Shown here: positions 15,293 to 25,129 of the stretch, piece by piece
Layout: each line of letters opens with the position of its first letter
Numbering within the stretch: position 1 is the first letter of the stretch
Source: Gillisia sp. Hel1_33_143
GTDB lineage: Bacteria; Bacteroidota; Bacteroidia; Flavobacteriales; Flavobacteriaceae
NCBI RefSeq assembly: GCF_900104765.1
Contig: NZ_LT629737.1
Location: forward strand, 248,001 to 312,000
Direction: 5' to 3'
DNA length: 64,000 bases
Translations under genes and position numbers: made by a program
The notes under the pieces: model-generated
What the model was told of the DNA's origin: nothing
The model's database searches: none
Seen by the model: the letters and a program-made list of their open reading frames with translations, nothing else

Positions 15293-17681
15293 CCTATCGG
15301 CATATCAGCCCATTGCAGATATTCAGAAAAATATCGTCTTTGCCAATAATGGCAACGTGGTTTTGTGCTATGAAGGTAACTTACCAGAAATCTATTCTCT
15401 GTCGGAAAAGGATTTTGAGGATATGCACGGAGCTTGGTTTCAGGCATTAAAATCTTTGCCTGTTGGTACTGTAGTCCATAAACAGGATATCTATCTTAAA
15501 AAATCATATACTTCAGAAGAGCTTCCGAATACGACCTTTCTCGAAAAGGCTACACACGAACATTTTAAAGGACGTGGACATATCGAACACAAATGCTATT
15601 TGTTCTTTATACTGACAAAAAATAAGGCACTTAATAATCCTAAATATGTCAATCCTTTCCGAAAAGTTTCAAAGGGAATCGTACAAGAACTGGATGACAA
15701 TATCAAGAGTTTCTCCAACTCGGTAAGCGATTCTGTTTCCTTCATCAACAATAGTCGAAAGATGGATTTCGTTTCGCTTAAAGCGGAAGAAATTCAGCAG
15801 CTGACAAAAAGTTACTTCAACGGGTTTAATGAGGGCTTTGATACCGATATTTTACTGGATAAGAAAAGCGTCAATATTGGAGAAAACCATTTTGATGCCC
15901 TGGCCATCAATAGCGAACTGTGCTTTGGCGAAAGTGTACAGAGTAGCATAACCAATGAGAAATTCACTTCAGACGATTTTGTATTTCAACAAGGGTTTAT
16001 TGATGGTCTAGGGCTTACACTAAATGAAAATCACATTGTCAACCAGATTATTTATCTAGACGACAAACATAAGTGGCGCAAGCTGCTCGATAAGAAAATC
16101 GAGGAACTGAAAAAGAGTTCCAATTTCGGTTCACAAAACAAGGTGGTACTTGGAAAGATCCAGCAAATCCTCGACCAGATCAATGCCGATGATAATGCAC
16201 GGATTATCCGCGGTCATCTCAACATTGTGTATTGGGCGAAGGAAGCCAAAGACTTGGATAAAATTACTTCTAAAATAAAGACCGAGTTTAAAGAATTGGA
16301 TATCATCCCTTATTATCCAAGAGGGGAAGAACGCAAGAATTATATACTTAACAGTTACTGCGGCTTCTCGTCAAATTTTTCCAATGAAGATTTATATGTA
16401 ACCGATTTAAAACATGCACTTTGCTTGTTCATTAATAACACAAACTATAAGTCCGATGCTACGGGAATCATCTTCAATGATAGGGAACACAATATTCCTG
16501 TGCTTAAGGATGTATGGGACGAACGCAAAAAGCGAATTAAGGCACGGAACTTTGCCATTTTCGCACCTACAGGCGAGGGAAAATCCTTTTTGGCCAATAA
16601 CATCCTGCGTCAATATTTTGAAAGTGGCGTTCGCCTTGTCATTATCGATTTGGGCGGTTCTTATACAAAATTTGCCAAACTCTATCCTGAACAATACGCC
16701 GTACTACGTTATGAAAGTGGAAAAAACTTGGGAATTAATCCATTTTATATCAGCAATCAAAATGACTTGTCTCCTGAGCGTCTTGAAGATTTATCAGTAT
16801 TCTTATTTGAATTGTTTGCATCCGACTTAAAAGTGACCAAGGCACAATCGGTATCTATCAAAAAGATATTACGTCATTATTACGACAGCACTTCAGAACA
16901 CCATTCTTTGGAAGGTTTCTATGAATTTATCGAAAAGAATCAGAAGGATCTTCTAAACACCCTTAAAATCCATCCCGACTACTTCAATGTTACAAACTTC
17001 TTGCACGTAATGTCCGAGTACGTTGGTGATGGTCTATATAGTTTTCTGTTTGAAGTAAGCGAAGACCAGACCTATAAAATCGAAGACAAACGATTGATTG
17101 TTTTTGAACTGGATGAAGTGAAGGACAATAAGGAAATTCTGTCTGTAATGTTGAAGCTGATCAAATCAGCCATCCAAAGAACTATTTGGAAAAACCGGGC
17201 TGAAAAAGGCATCATCCTTTTCGATGAATTTGCCAAGCAGTTGAAGTTTGAAAACGTATTGGAAAGTGTTGAATTCTACTATCAAGCCATCCGTAAACAG
17301 AATGGTGCGATTGGGATTATCCTACAATCCATAAATCAGCTTCCAAATAATTCAACATCCGCAAGTATTCTCGAAAACACACAGGTCATCTACAGCCTCA
17401 ATAATGAAAAAGGGTATTCCGAATTGGCTAAAAGGCTCAACCTTTCCAGTCACGACTTGAATCAATTAAAGTCCATCAAAAACAATCTTTCTGGCCATAG
17501 GAAGTACACCGAAATGTTTATCAAAATTGGAAAGGAAAGCAACATTTTCAGGCTCGAAGTTCCCAAAGAAGTTTATGCAGCATATCTAACCGAGGGACAA
17601 GAAAACGAAGCCATAATGGCGATTTATAAAAGAACCCAAAATATGGAACAGGCCATAATAGAATTCACATATAAAACATAA
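15279..17681 (+). CDS. traG: TraG-family conjugation ATPase (VirB4 type)
   Basis: An 800-residue conjugation ATPase. Walker A is APTGEGKS at 429-436; Walker B is in GIILFDEFAKQ; the late motif AIGIILQSINQLP is typical of VirB4/TraG. The N-terminal 400 residues are the variable VirB4 N-domain. It powers assembly of the transfer channel and substrate passage at the inner membrane. In CTnDOT-type nomenclature this is TraG. It overlaps the VirB3-like gene and is 4 bp from the next gene. It is distinct from the coupling protein at 36202-37752. Confidence 0.92.
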   Translation: MYKINLSAYQPIADIQKNIVFANNGNVVLCYEGNLPEIYSLSEKDFEDMHGAWFQALKSLPVGTVVHKQDIYLKKSYTSEELPNTTFLEKATHEHFKGRGHIEHKCYLFFILTKNKALNNPKYVNPFRKVSKGIVQELDDNIKSFSNSVSDSVSFINNSRKMDFVSLKAEEIQQLTKSYFNGFNEGFDTDILLDKKSVNIGENHFDALAINSELCFGESVQSSITNEKFTSDDFVFQQGFIDGLGLTLNENHIVNQIIYLDDKHKWRKLLDKKIEELKKSSNFGSQNKVVLGKIQQILDQINADDNARIIRGHLNIVYWAKEAKDLDKITSKIKTEFKELDIIPYYPRGEERKNYILNSYCGFSSNFSNEDLYVTDLKHALCLFINNTNYKSDATGIIFNDREHNIPVLKDVWDERKKRIKARNFAIFAPTGEGKSFLANNILRQYFESGVRLVIIDLGGSYTKFAKLYPEQYAVLRYESGKNLGINPFYISNQNDLSPERLEDLSVFLFELFASDLKVTKAQSVSIKKILRHYYDSTSEHHSLEGFYEFIEKNQKDLLNTLKIHPDYFNVTNFLHVMSEYVGDGLYSFLFEVSEDQTYKIEDKRLIVFELDEVKDNKEILSVMLKLIKSAIQRTIWKNRAEKGIILFDEFAKQLKFENVLESVEFYYQAIRKQNGAIGIILQSINQLPNNSTSASILENTQVIYSLNNEKGYSELAKRLNLSSHDLNQLKSIKNNLSGHRKYTEMFIKIGKESNIFRLEVPKEVYAAYLTEGQENEAIMAIYKRTQNMEQAIIEFTYKT

Positions 17682-17685
17682 TATT

Positions 17686-18273
17686 ATGAAGACTAAAATT
17701 AAAACAATCTTGTTGGGTCTAATCCTTTCGATTGCCCTTTTATTGCATGGCGGTGCTACCGCCCAGGGAATGCCCACTTATGACAATACCAATTTTATCA
17801 GCTTGGTAAAACAACTGATAGAATCAGGAAAGCAAACCGCAAACATTATCAAGACCGTTCAGTTCTTAAAAACACAAAAAGAAAATATTGAAAAGGTCAA
17901 CGATGTGGTTAGACAATTAAAAGCTGTCCGCGAAATTGGAAGGAACAACCAACGACTTATCCAAGTGATGCAAAATGATTTGAGGGATATTCTTGATAGC
18001 CCTTATATCAAACCCGATGAAGTGGCCAGGGTATCAGAATCGTTTACTGCTATTGTAGAAAATTCTTTGGACACAATGGATTTTATAGATGAAATCCTTT
18101 CTAGTGATTATTTAAAAATGAGCGATGCAGAACGCGCTGAAATACTTAAACAAAAAGAACTGGAATCGAAAGAAATGGTTTCCAGCATTATTGTAAAAAC
18201 CAAACGATATAGAGCTATCATTTCCTTTAGGAAAATGCAGGATAAAATCAATAACCGCGAAACAGAATATTAG
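17686..18273 (+). CDS. traI: TraI/DUF4141-like conjugation protein (VirB5-like)
   Basis: A 195-residue secreted protein: signal peptide (TILLGLILSIALLLHGGATAQ), then long amphipathic helices (FISLVKQLIESGKQTANIIKTV; ENIEKVNDVVRQLKAVREIG). Position between the VirB4-like and TraJ genes and this helical layout match the DUF4141/TraI group, a periplasmic VirB5-like component. It ends 2 bp before TraJ. Confidence 0.7.
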   Translation: MKTKIKTILLGLILSIALLLHGGATAQGMPTYDNTNFISLVKQLIESGKQTANIIKTVQFLKTQKENIEKVNDVVRQLKAVREIGRNNQRLIQVMQNDLRDILDSPYIKPDEVARVSESFTAIVENSLDTMDFIDEILSSDYLKMSDAERAEILKQKELESKEMVSSIIVKTKRYRAIISFRKMQDKINNRETEY

Positions 18274-18275
18274 CG

Positions 18276-19118
18276 ATGACCGCAACCATCATTTTAGGAA
18301 TCGGACTGGAATATATCGACGCGGTTTTCCAGACCATACAGGACAGTAGCTTCTCGCAGTACACTATTGCGGGAATGAAGACACTTGCTGTGTTGTTCTT
18401 TCTAGTCAATATCCTTAAAAAATACAATGAAGGCATTTCGGATAAGGACGGTTACACTTGGGGTTTGAGTCCGGGCGAACTGGCTAAAAACTTTTCTGTG
18501 GTGCTCTTGGTTATATTCTCTACTCAGATATTGGGCTTCTTTGATAGCATTCTAGTTTCCATAGAAGCACAATATCGCGGAACTGCTCCTGCACTACTCC
18601 CCTTACAAATGCAGGACATTCCAATAGAAGCGGATATAAATCTTATAGATGCTGCTAAAAATGCAATGACATTGCTTTATGAAGCTTTGGTCACACCGCT
18701 GTATGGTTTTAAAATATTTGCTTTTATTATAAGCATCTTCCTTTGGATTTTGGACTTGTTTATTTACCCCCTCTTTCTTGCTGAACGTTATTTCCTTTTG
18801 GGCATCATGCAAGCCTTTTTTCCTTTGGTTATAAGCTTAGCGGTATTTGAGAAATTCCGATCCTTAGCCTATACATTTTTCAAGTTGTACGCTGCGGTTT
18901 ATATGCTTGTGCCCGCCTTCTTTTTGGTCAACATATTTATCAATGCAATCTACACTGAAATCAATACTAATTTCTGGACGAATCTTTTCGGAACGGATAC
19001 TGGCCAGGGCTTTTTTGCGCCTGTTATGCAGCTTGGGTCAGTTGGCTTCATTGTCTTCCTGAAATTTAAATTATACATGCGAGCTACATCCTTCACCCTC
19101 AGATTATTCACCAACTAA
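18276..19118 (+). CDS. traJ: TraJ-like inner-membrane conjugation protein (VirB6 type)
   Basis: A 280-residue polytopic membrane protein with about five to six helices (TLAVLFFLVNIL; VVLLVIFSTQILGFF; IFAFIISIFLWILDLFIYPLF; ILGIMQAFFPLVISLAVF; VYMLVPAFFLVNIF). A conserved central RYFLLGIMQAFFPLV stretch is typical of Bacteroidota TraJ. It is the channel-forming VirB6 counterpart. Confidence 0.85.
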   Translation: MTATIILGIGLEYIDAVFQTIQDSSFSQYTIAGMKTLAVLFFLVNILKKYNEGISDKDGYTWGLSPGELAKNFSVVLLVIFSTQILGFFDSILVSIEAQYRGTAPALLPLQMQDIPIEADINLIDAAKNAMTLLYEALVTPLYGFKIFAFIISIFLWILDLFIYPLFLAERYFLLGIMQAFFPLVISLAVFEKFRSLAYTFFKLYAAVYMLVPAFFLVNIFINAIYTEINTNFWTNLFGTDTGQGFFAPVMQLGSVGFIVFLKFKLYMRATSFTLRLFTN

Positions 19119-19129
19119 TTCAAATCAGA

Positions 19130-19744
19130 ATGAAAGCACCTTATAACAACATTTACAACATCTTAAAATTAAACCGGTTCATCGTGCTAGCGGTTGTGAT
19201 TTTTGCTTTTTTATTCAGCATATTCTCATTATGGATGGCATTTAGCACGAATAAAAAAGCGCTGAACAGTGCTTTTGCAATCAATACAGATGGAAGTATC
19301 ATTCCGTTGAAGCTCGTTACACAAAAAGAAAATTTTAAGGTTGAAGCTTTGGCGCATTTAGAATTGTTCCACAATTACTTCTATAATATCGATGCTAGTA
19401 ACTATGAGCGGAACTTAGAAAAGGCGCTATGGTTGGGCAATAGTTCCGTGGATAACCTCTATCGTCAGAAAAAAGCTGATGGTGTCTATAATCGATTATT
19501 ACAGTATTCACTGGTTCAAAAAGTGCTGAGTATAGATTCACAGATAAATGAAAATAATAGTTCTTACAGTTTTACAACTACAACCATTTTTGAAATCAAT
19601 AGAGGTTCCATAATCGACACCTATGAACTGGTTTCCACAGGAAGCCTGATTATGGTCGACCGAAACTTCCCAAACAATCCACACGGATTATTGATTACCG
19701 ATTACTTCGAAAACACCTTAAAAAAGCTGAACTATGAAAATTGA
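19130..19744 (+). CDS. traK: TraK-like conjugation protein (VirB8 type)
   Basis: A bitopic protein of 204 residues: short cytoplasmic start (MKAPYNNIYNILKLNRF), one membrane helix (IVLAVVIFAFLFSIFSLWMAF), and a periplasmic domain containing FKVEALAHLELFHNYFYNID, the conserved TraK/VirB8 helix. It bridges inner-membrane and outer-membrane parts of the channel. The 57-bp spacer that follows contains a GC-rich imperfect hairpin (around 19748-19782) before the TraM gene. Confidence 0.87.
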   Translation: MKAPYNNIYNILKLNRFIVLAVVIFAFLFSIFSLWMAFSTNKKALNSAFAINTDGSIIPLKLVTQKENFKVEALAHLELFHNYFYNIDASNYERNLEKALWLGNSSVDNLYRQKKADGVYNRLLQYSLVQKVLSIDSQINENNSSYSFTTTTIFEINRGSIIDTYELVSTGSLIMVDRNFPNNPHGLLITDYFENTLKKLNYEN

Positions 19745-19801
19745 AAACCGACCCGCCTGACCACATTCGGGCAGGTAATCGGCATTTAAAAACCCACAAT
19801 T

Positions 19802-20731
19802 ATGAAAATAGAAAAGAATAAAATTGTCTTCGCAGCAGTATTGGCTGTAATTTTTATATTCCTTATTTCCTATACAATTTTGGTTATGGGAGATGACGAA
19901 AGTGAAAATGAAAACCTTGAACAGACTCAGATACCAGACTTGGAAGAAAACCAAAAAGAGTACGATTCTAAATTGGATGCTATCAATGATTTAAAGGAAG
20001 TCCGTGAGAACAATGCGCCGAGTATTTACGATGAAAAACTGATTGATTCCCTTGGTTATTATGATCCAGATCTGCCAGAGCGTGAAAAAGAGCGCATTGT
20101 AGATAGCATCTATTCCGCAGGGAAAATCAAATATTCTGAATCGACCTATCAGAATCTTGGGGCAGGAAAAACAGTTCCCAATAAAATTCAAGAAATAGAT
20201 TCTGAAGAAATAAAACGGGAACAGAAGATTGAAACCCAGGAATTAGGTTTGGAACATCAACTTTTCTTTGCCGCCTCGCCCAAATCCAATGACATTTCAA
20301 GTATCGGGAATACAGATGAAACAATCTATGTAGTTGTCGATGGCGATCAAGTTGTTAAAGTCAATAGCCGATTGAGAATGCGACTTTCAAAAGCTGCAAT
20401 GATCAACAACAAGCAAATGCCAAAAAACACCCCTGTTTTTGGATTTATTAGCTTTCAGCCCAATCGTGCTTTAATAGAAATCGAGAATATCAATCATCAT
20501 CCTACAAAACTTAAAGCCTTCGATTTACAGGATGGTAGTGAAGGTATCTATGTGGAAAATAACTTTCGGGCAGAAGCTACCAATGAAGTATTGGATGACA
20601 TTATTGGCGATATCAATATTCCGAGTGTTCCTCAAGTTGGTGGAATTACCAAAGTTCTAAAGCGCAATAACCGAAGCCTGAAAGTGACCGTTCTGAACAA
20701 TTACAAACTTATTCTAAAACCAAAACTATAA
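19802..20731 (+). CDS. traM: TraM-like conjugation protein (VirB10 type)
   Basis: A 309-residue protein with an N-terminal membrane helix (IVFAAVLAVIFIFLISYTILVM), a long acidic periplasmic linker and a C-terminal domain (YVVVDGDQVVKVNSRLRMRL; NTPVFGFISFQPNRALIEIENI) characteristic of TraM/VirB10. It spans the periplasm and links inner and outer channel rings. The start ATG lies 57 bp after TraK and the stop 30 bp before TraN. Confidence 0.88.
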   Translation: MKIEKNKIVFAAVLAVIFIFLISYTILVMGDDESENENLEQTQIPDLEENQKEYDSKLDAINDLKEVRENNAPSIYDEKLIDSLGYYDPDLPEREKERIVDSIYSAGKIKYSESTYQNLGAGKTVPNKIQEIDSEEIKREQKIETQELGLEHQLFFAASPKSNDISSIGNTDETIYVVVDGDQVVKVNSRLRMRLSKAAMINNKQMPKNTPVFGFISFQPNRALIEIENINHHPTKLKAFDLQDGSEGIYVENNFRAEATNEVLDDIIGDINIPSVPQVGGITKVLKRNNRSLKVTVLNNYKLILKPKL

Positions 20732-20761
20732 ACACATAATGTGTTTTTAAAATTTACTCTT

Positions 20762-21619
20762 ATGAAAAGATATATAATAACTTCAATTTTTTTAGCTACT
20801 TGCAGTTTTGCACCTCTTCTTTGCTCGGCACAAATTACAGAGCAAACACCCAAAGACCTCGATACCATTTATGCCAATGACACCAAAAATGTAGCGCTCT
20901 TTTTTCCCGAGCCTATACGACAAGGGATTACTGGTTCAGAGAATTTTGTATTTTCTTACAACCGTGAAGAAGAACAGAATTTCGGACTGCTTCAGGCAAA
21001 GCCGGGAAAGGAAAGCAATCTGTTGATTATCAATAAAGATGGCTCAATTTTTTCGTATATTGTAAGATATAAAGAGCATCTTTTAAAGCTCAATTATTTC
21101 ATTCCCTTATCAAGTAGAATCGGGAATGAAAAGCCATTGGTAACCGATTCAATTGAGGTAATAACTTATGAAGAAAGTATAGATAATAAAACGTATTATT
21201 ATCAGAAATTCTCTTCTCATCTTCTTGACAGACAACAGCATATTGGTCGGATTAAGAAGCGAAATGAAGGCATTGCGTTGAGCGTTGAGAATATTGTTTT
21301 CAATAAAGAGGAACTCTACTTCGTTATCCAGATTGAGAATAAATCTACCTTAGATTACGATTTGAATTTCTTAAACCTCTCGATTGAAACAAGACAAAAA
21401 GGGAAAAGGAAATCATTGCAACGACTAAATAAAGAACCTCAGTTTCGATATAATGTGCCTTCCCGAATTAGTGAAAACGAAACGGTGAGATTGGTATATG
21501 TGTTGCCCAAGTTTTCATTATCCAATGATCATAGGGCAATTTTAGAGTTGAATGAAAAGAATGGCGAACGTAATATAGAACTGAAAATATCGCATAGATA
21601 TATTAATAATCCAAATTGA
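20762..21619 (+). CDS. traN: TraN-like outer-membrane conjugation protein (VirB9 type, DUF4138)
   Basis: From M8 of the open frame there is a signal peptide (MKRYIITSIFLATCSFAPLLCSAQ), which fixes the start at 20762. The mature part begins with the family phrase NDTKNVALFFPEPIRQGITGSENFVFSYNR-type segment and includes VENIVFNKEELYFVIQIENKS. TraN is the VirB9 counterpart and forms the outer-membrane ring with TraM. It is followed 7 bp later by a lipoprotein gene. Confidence 0.87.
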   Translation: MKRYIITSIFLATCSFAPLLCSAQITEQTPKDLDTIYANDTKNVALFFPEPIRQGITGSENFVFSYNREEEQNFGLLQAKPGKESNLLIINKDGSIFSYIVRYKEHLLKLNYFIPLSSRIGNEKPLVTDSIEVITYEESIDNKTYYYQKFSSHLLDRQQHIGRIKKRNEGIALSVENIVFNKEELYFVIQIENKSTLDYDLNFLNLSIETRQKGKRKSLQRLNKEPQFRYNVPSRISENETVRLVYVLPKFSLSNDHRAILELNEKNGERNIELKISHRYINNPN

Positions 21620-21626
21620 TAATATT

Positions 21627-21992
21627 ATGAAACATATAGTTATATGCTCGGTAGTAATTTTATTTATTTCCTGTTCTCAAAATAAAAACCTAAGCCCTAC
21701 AGAAACCGCCAAAGTTGTTGCCGAAAGTTTTTATCACGGTAATGAAGTAACCTTAAAAAAACATACCACTGAGGAAGGTTATGCAAACCTTTCAAGTATT
21801 CAGGAGATGTTTGCTCAAGACAAAAGCTCAGACTCCAATTTCAAAATAGTAGATGAAGCTATGGAAGACAAAGTCGCATGGATAAAATATTCCACAGATT
21901 ACGACCCGAAGCCTGGGGTTTTTAAGTTGGTTCAGGAAGATGGTCAATGGAAGGTTACTCATAATGGCCCAAGAGAAAGAGGGCCTTTCTAA
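21627..21992 (+). CDS. Lipoprotein (DUF4878-like) at the end of the tra operon
   Basis: A 121-residue lipoprotein: lipobox LFISC within the first 16 residues, then a small NTF2-like domain (ETAKVVAESFYHGNEVTLKKH; AWIKYSTDYDPKPGVFKLVQEDGQWKVTH) as in DUF4878. It is the last gene of the transfer operon. A role in channel anchoring or entry exclusion is possible but not shown. Its final 4 bp overlap the end of the convergent hsdR gene, so the restriction operon was fitted tightly against the tra operon. Confidence 0.7.
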   Translation: MKHIVICSVVILFISCSQNKNLSPTETAKVVAESFYHGNEVTLKKHTTEEGYANLSSIQEMFAQDKSSDSNFKIVDEAMEDKVAWIKYSTDYDPKPGVFKLVQEDGQWKVTHNGPRERGPF

Positions 21993-24900
21993 GAACGGCG
22001 ATTTTTCTTAAAATTTTCCGCTTGTTCAAAGATTTCATCATAAACTTCATCCCTTTCCACTGGGGGATAGCCGTGTTCATCAAGCAATAGAATCAAACCA
22101 ACCTTTAAGGCAGCTTTAATGTCATTCCGTTTGCTCCAATCGGGAAATTGCGCTTGTTCGTTCACTAAATACTTTACGGATTTTGAAAGTTTGATAAGCT
22201 TATCTTCTGGATACCGAAAATCATATTTTATGCAAAGTTCTTTCAAAATATCATAAAAAGCCTTTTCCTCAAAATCAATCCCTAACTTCTCCCCTGCCGA
22301 AAACTCCTGTTGTACCTGCCAAATAAGATCAGTGAGTTGATCAGCCATTTCTTCATAGACTTCCCCACGTAATACATCACCTTTTCGCTCATTGTATCGG
22401 GACACTAAACCTTCCATCTTTTTGGAAAAATCTACTCCTTTTACCTTGTTCACCTTTTTGATTTCCCCAATTGCTTTGGCCAATAATTGTTGCAAGAGTT
22501 TAATCTTAGTGTTGGGCAATTTAATCTTGTCGATTTTCGCTAGATAGTCTTCATCAAAAATATCCTGTTGGCTATTCGTTTCATCCCCCATTTTAAAAAT
22601 TTCCTCTACACCTTCACTAGCCAAAGCATTTTTGATCATCTCCCTTACTTTAGTATTCATCCGGGCAGTATCGGGAGCATTCCCTTTGGTGAGTTTAAAA
22701 ACGATAGAGCGTACAGCCAGATAAAAATGGGTGTAATCCCGTTCTGTTTGAGTTATTTTTTCACTTCCCGCACAAATATCATAAGCTGCTTTTAAGCGTT
22801 TGACCAAGCCCATAAACCTCGTTTCCAGTTCTTTGGTTTTTTGTACAAATTCCACCGCCATATTGAGCGTATTCAATTGAGCTAAGGGAGTTCCTTCAAA
22901 ATAATTCGTACTATCAAACTTATGGAAAACCTTAGCTAATAAATCCAAGTGGTTTCTAACGATGGTCAGGGATTCTTTAATATCTTCAAAATTCTCTCGC
23001 TCTCCCTTGTTGTATTTAGCGAGAGCTAAGTTCATTTGCTTTTTAATACCTATATAATCGACTACCAGGCCTTTATTCTTGTTCTTAAACTTTCGATTTA
23101 CACGAGAAATGGTTTGAATCAGATTGTGTTGTTGAATTGGTTTATCAATATAGATACTATCTAAAAAAGGAACGTCAAAACCAGTAAGCCACATATCGAC
23201 CACAATTGCAATCTTAAAATTAGATTTCTCATTTTTAAATTGTCGATCCAATTCTTTACGATACTCTTTTGTTCCCAACAAATTATACATTTCTTTAGGA
23301 TCATCTTTACCACGGGTCATAATCATTTTAATACGCTCCATAGGTTTGAGCTCCCGTTTTTCTTTTTCGGTGAGCTCCGCTCCTCTTTCCGCTTTTCTAA
23401 TTTCTGCCCATTCTGGTTTTATCTGTATAATGTTTTTATAAAGTTCATAGGCTATTTCACGACTGCTACACACAAACATCGCTTTTCCTTTAACCGTGGC
23501 ACCTTCTGAAACTCGGTTTTCATAATGCTTAACAAAATCTTCAGCAATAGCCTGCAAGCGATCGGGATCGCCTAAAATAGCGTTCATATTTGCCGATTGC
23601 TTTTTACTCTCTTCTACCTGATATTCGTTCGCGCCTTCTTCTTCAGCTACTTGATAGTATTCTTCAATTTTCTTTAACTCACTATTTTCAAGGGCTACTT
23701 TTGCTGCCTTGCCTTCATAAACAATACGTACCGTAATTTCATCCTTTACAGATTCGGTCATGGTATATTCATCAACCACTTGTCCAAACACATCTAAGGT
23801 AGCATCAATGGGCGTACCGGTAAAGCCTACAAAAGTTGCATTGGGTAACGAATCGTGTAGGTATTTGGCGAAACCAAAAGTTTTCTGAACGCCTTTTTCG
23901 GTAATTTTTATTTTCTGGTCAAGATTGGTTTGGCTTCGGTGTGCTTCATCAGAAATACAAATAACATTACTTCTGGTAGTCAGCAATTCGGTGTCTTCGG
24001 TGAATTTATGAATGGTGGTAAGGAATACGCCTCCACTTTCCCTTCCTCTAATCCTTTCTCTTAGATCTGAGCGACTTTCAACACTGGCGATGGTATCATC
24101 CCCAATAAAGGTTTTGGCATTGGTAAACTCCCCCGCTAGCTGATCGTCTAAATCTGTTCTATCGGTTATTAAGACAATCGTCGGACTTTCAAAATAAACA
24201 CTTTTCATTAGAATCCGAGCCAAGAAAAGCATCGTAAAACTTTTGCCAGATCCAGTTGCCCCAAAATAAGTACCTCCTTTTCCATCACCCGCTGGTTTTT
24301 GCGCCTTTTTAATGCTTTCAAATAAAGCCCTGGCTGCATAATACTGGGGATAACGGCATACAATCTTTTCATCTTTCTTTGAACTATCCGGCAGAAAAAT
24401 AAAATTCCTTATAATATCACGTAATCGGTCTTGCTGTAGCATTCCCTGAATAAGTGTAAACATACTATCTATGCCATCTACGTCTTTCGATAAACCTGCA
24501 ATCCTGCGCCAAGCGTAAAAGAATTCGTAAGGAGCAAAAAATGAACCTGCCTTGGTATTTACTCCATCACTAATCACGCAAAAGGCATTATATTTAAAAA
24601 GTTCTGGAATATCCCGCTGGTAACGCACGGTTAACTGGATATAGGCATTGTGAATTGTACAATTTTCTTGAATAGCAGTTTTAAACTCGAAGACAACTAC
24701 AGGAATTCCATTTACATAGAGAATCCCGTCTGGAATGCGTTTGTGAGTACCCATTATTTCAAGCTGGTTCACGAATTTATAGCTGTTCAGATTTTCTGTT
24801 GAATAATCTATCAAATAAATCCAGATATCTTTTTGTGAACGGTCTTCCCTTTTTAAAGGAAAACCATCGGAAAGCATTCGCATAAAATCTTTATTGCTTT

Positions 24901-25129
24901 CGTAAAGATCGGAAGCTGGAAGGGTTTTGAGCTTAAGAAGAATAGATTCTACCTCAATTTTTGTTATGCCTTCTTTACAATAGGTTTTCATTAAAAAATT
25001 CCGGAGGTCTTCATCAATAAGCACTTCGTCTTCCTTTCGAGAAATGGTGTTCCCTAATTGATGCGTATAGCCTTCTTGTTCTAATTGCTCGGCAAAAACG
25101 GTTTCCAAGTGTGCTTCGGTAAATTTCAT
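21989..25129 (-). CDS. hsdR: Type I restriction enzyme, R subunit
   Basis: A 1046-residue DNA translocase/endonuclease. The N-terminal PD-(D/E)XK nuclease has D134 (PDGILYVNG), E148 and K150 (FEFK). The SF2 motor follows with Walker A GATGSGKS at 290-297, DEAH at 394-397 and the motif III-like FVGFTGTPID. The C-terminal half includes IQTISRVNRKFKNK (motif VI) and the helical HsdR tail. It cleaves unmodified DNA after translocation together with HsdM and HsdS. It is the last gene of the nine-gene operon, separated from hsdM and hsdS by five genes, and overlaps the AlbA-type gene by 4 bp. Confidence 0.95.
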   Translation of the reverse strand: MKFTEAHLETVFAEQLEQEGYTHQLGNTISRKEDEVLIDEDLRNFLMKTYCKEGITKIEVESILLKLKTLPASDLYESNKDFMRMLSDGFPLKREDRSQKDIWIYLIDYSTENLNSYKFVNQLEIMGTHKRIPDGILYVNGIPVVVFEFKTAIQENCTIHNAYIQLTVRYQRDIPELFKYNAFCVISDGVNTKAGSFFAPYEFFYAWRRIAGLSKDVDGIDSMFTLIQGMLQQDRLRDIIRNFIFLPDSSKKDEKIVCRYPQYYAARALFESIKKAQKPAGDGKGGTYFGATGSGKSFTMLFLARILMKSVYFESPTIVLITDRTDLDDQLAGEFTNAKTFIGDDTIASVESRSDLRERIRGRESGGVFLTTIHKFTEDTELLTTRSNVICISDEAHRSQTNLDQKIKITEKGVQKTFGFAKYLHDSLPNATFVGFTGTPIDATLDVFGQVVDEYTMTESVKDEITVRIVYEGKAAKVALENSELKKIEEYYQVAEEEGANEYQVEESKKQSANMNAILGDPDRLQAIAEDFVKHYENRVSEGATVKGKAMFVCSSREIAYELYKNIIQIKPEWAEIRKAERGAELTEKEKRELKPMERIKMIMTRGKDDPKEMYNLLGTKEYRKELDRQFKNEKSNFKIAIVVDMWLTGFDVPFLDSIYIDKPIQQHNLIQTISRVNRKFKNKNKGLVVDYIGIKKQMNLALAKYNKGERENFEDIKESLTIVRNHLDLLAKVFHKFDSTNYFEGTPLAQLNTLNMAVEFVQKTKELETRFMGLVKRLKAAYDICAGSEKITQTERDYTHFYLAVRSIVFKLTKGNAPDTARMNTKVREMIKNALASEGVEEIFKMGDETNSQQDIFDEDYLAKIDKIKLPNTKIKLLQQLLAKAIGEIKKVNKVKGVDFSKKMEGLVSRYNERKGDVLRGEVYEEMADQLTDLIWQVQQEFSAGEKLGIDFEEKAFYDILKELCIKYDFRYPEDKLIKLSKSVKYLVNEQAQFPDWSKRNDIKAALKVGLILLLDEHGYPPVERDEVYDEIFEQAENFKKNRRS

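Noticed and set aside
19748-19782. GC-rich hairpin between traK and traM
   Set aside because: Pairing is imperfect and no T-run follows, so neither a terminator nor a repeat family can be supported.
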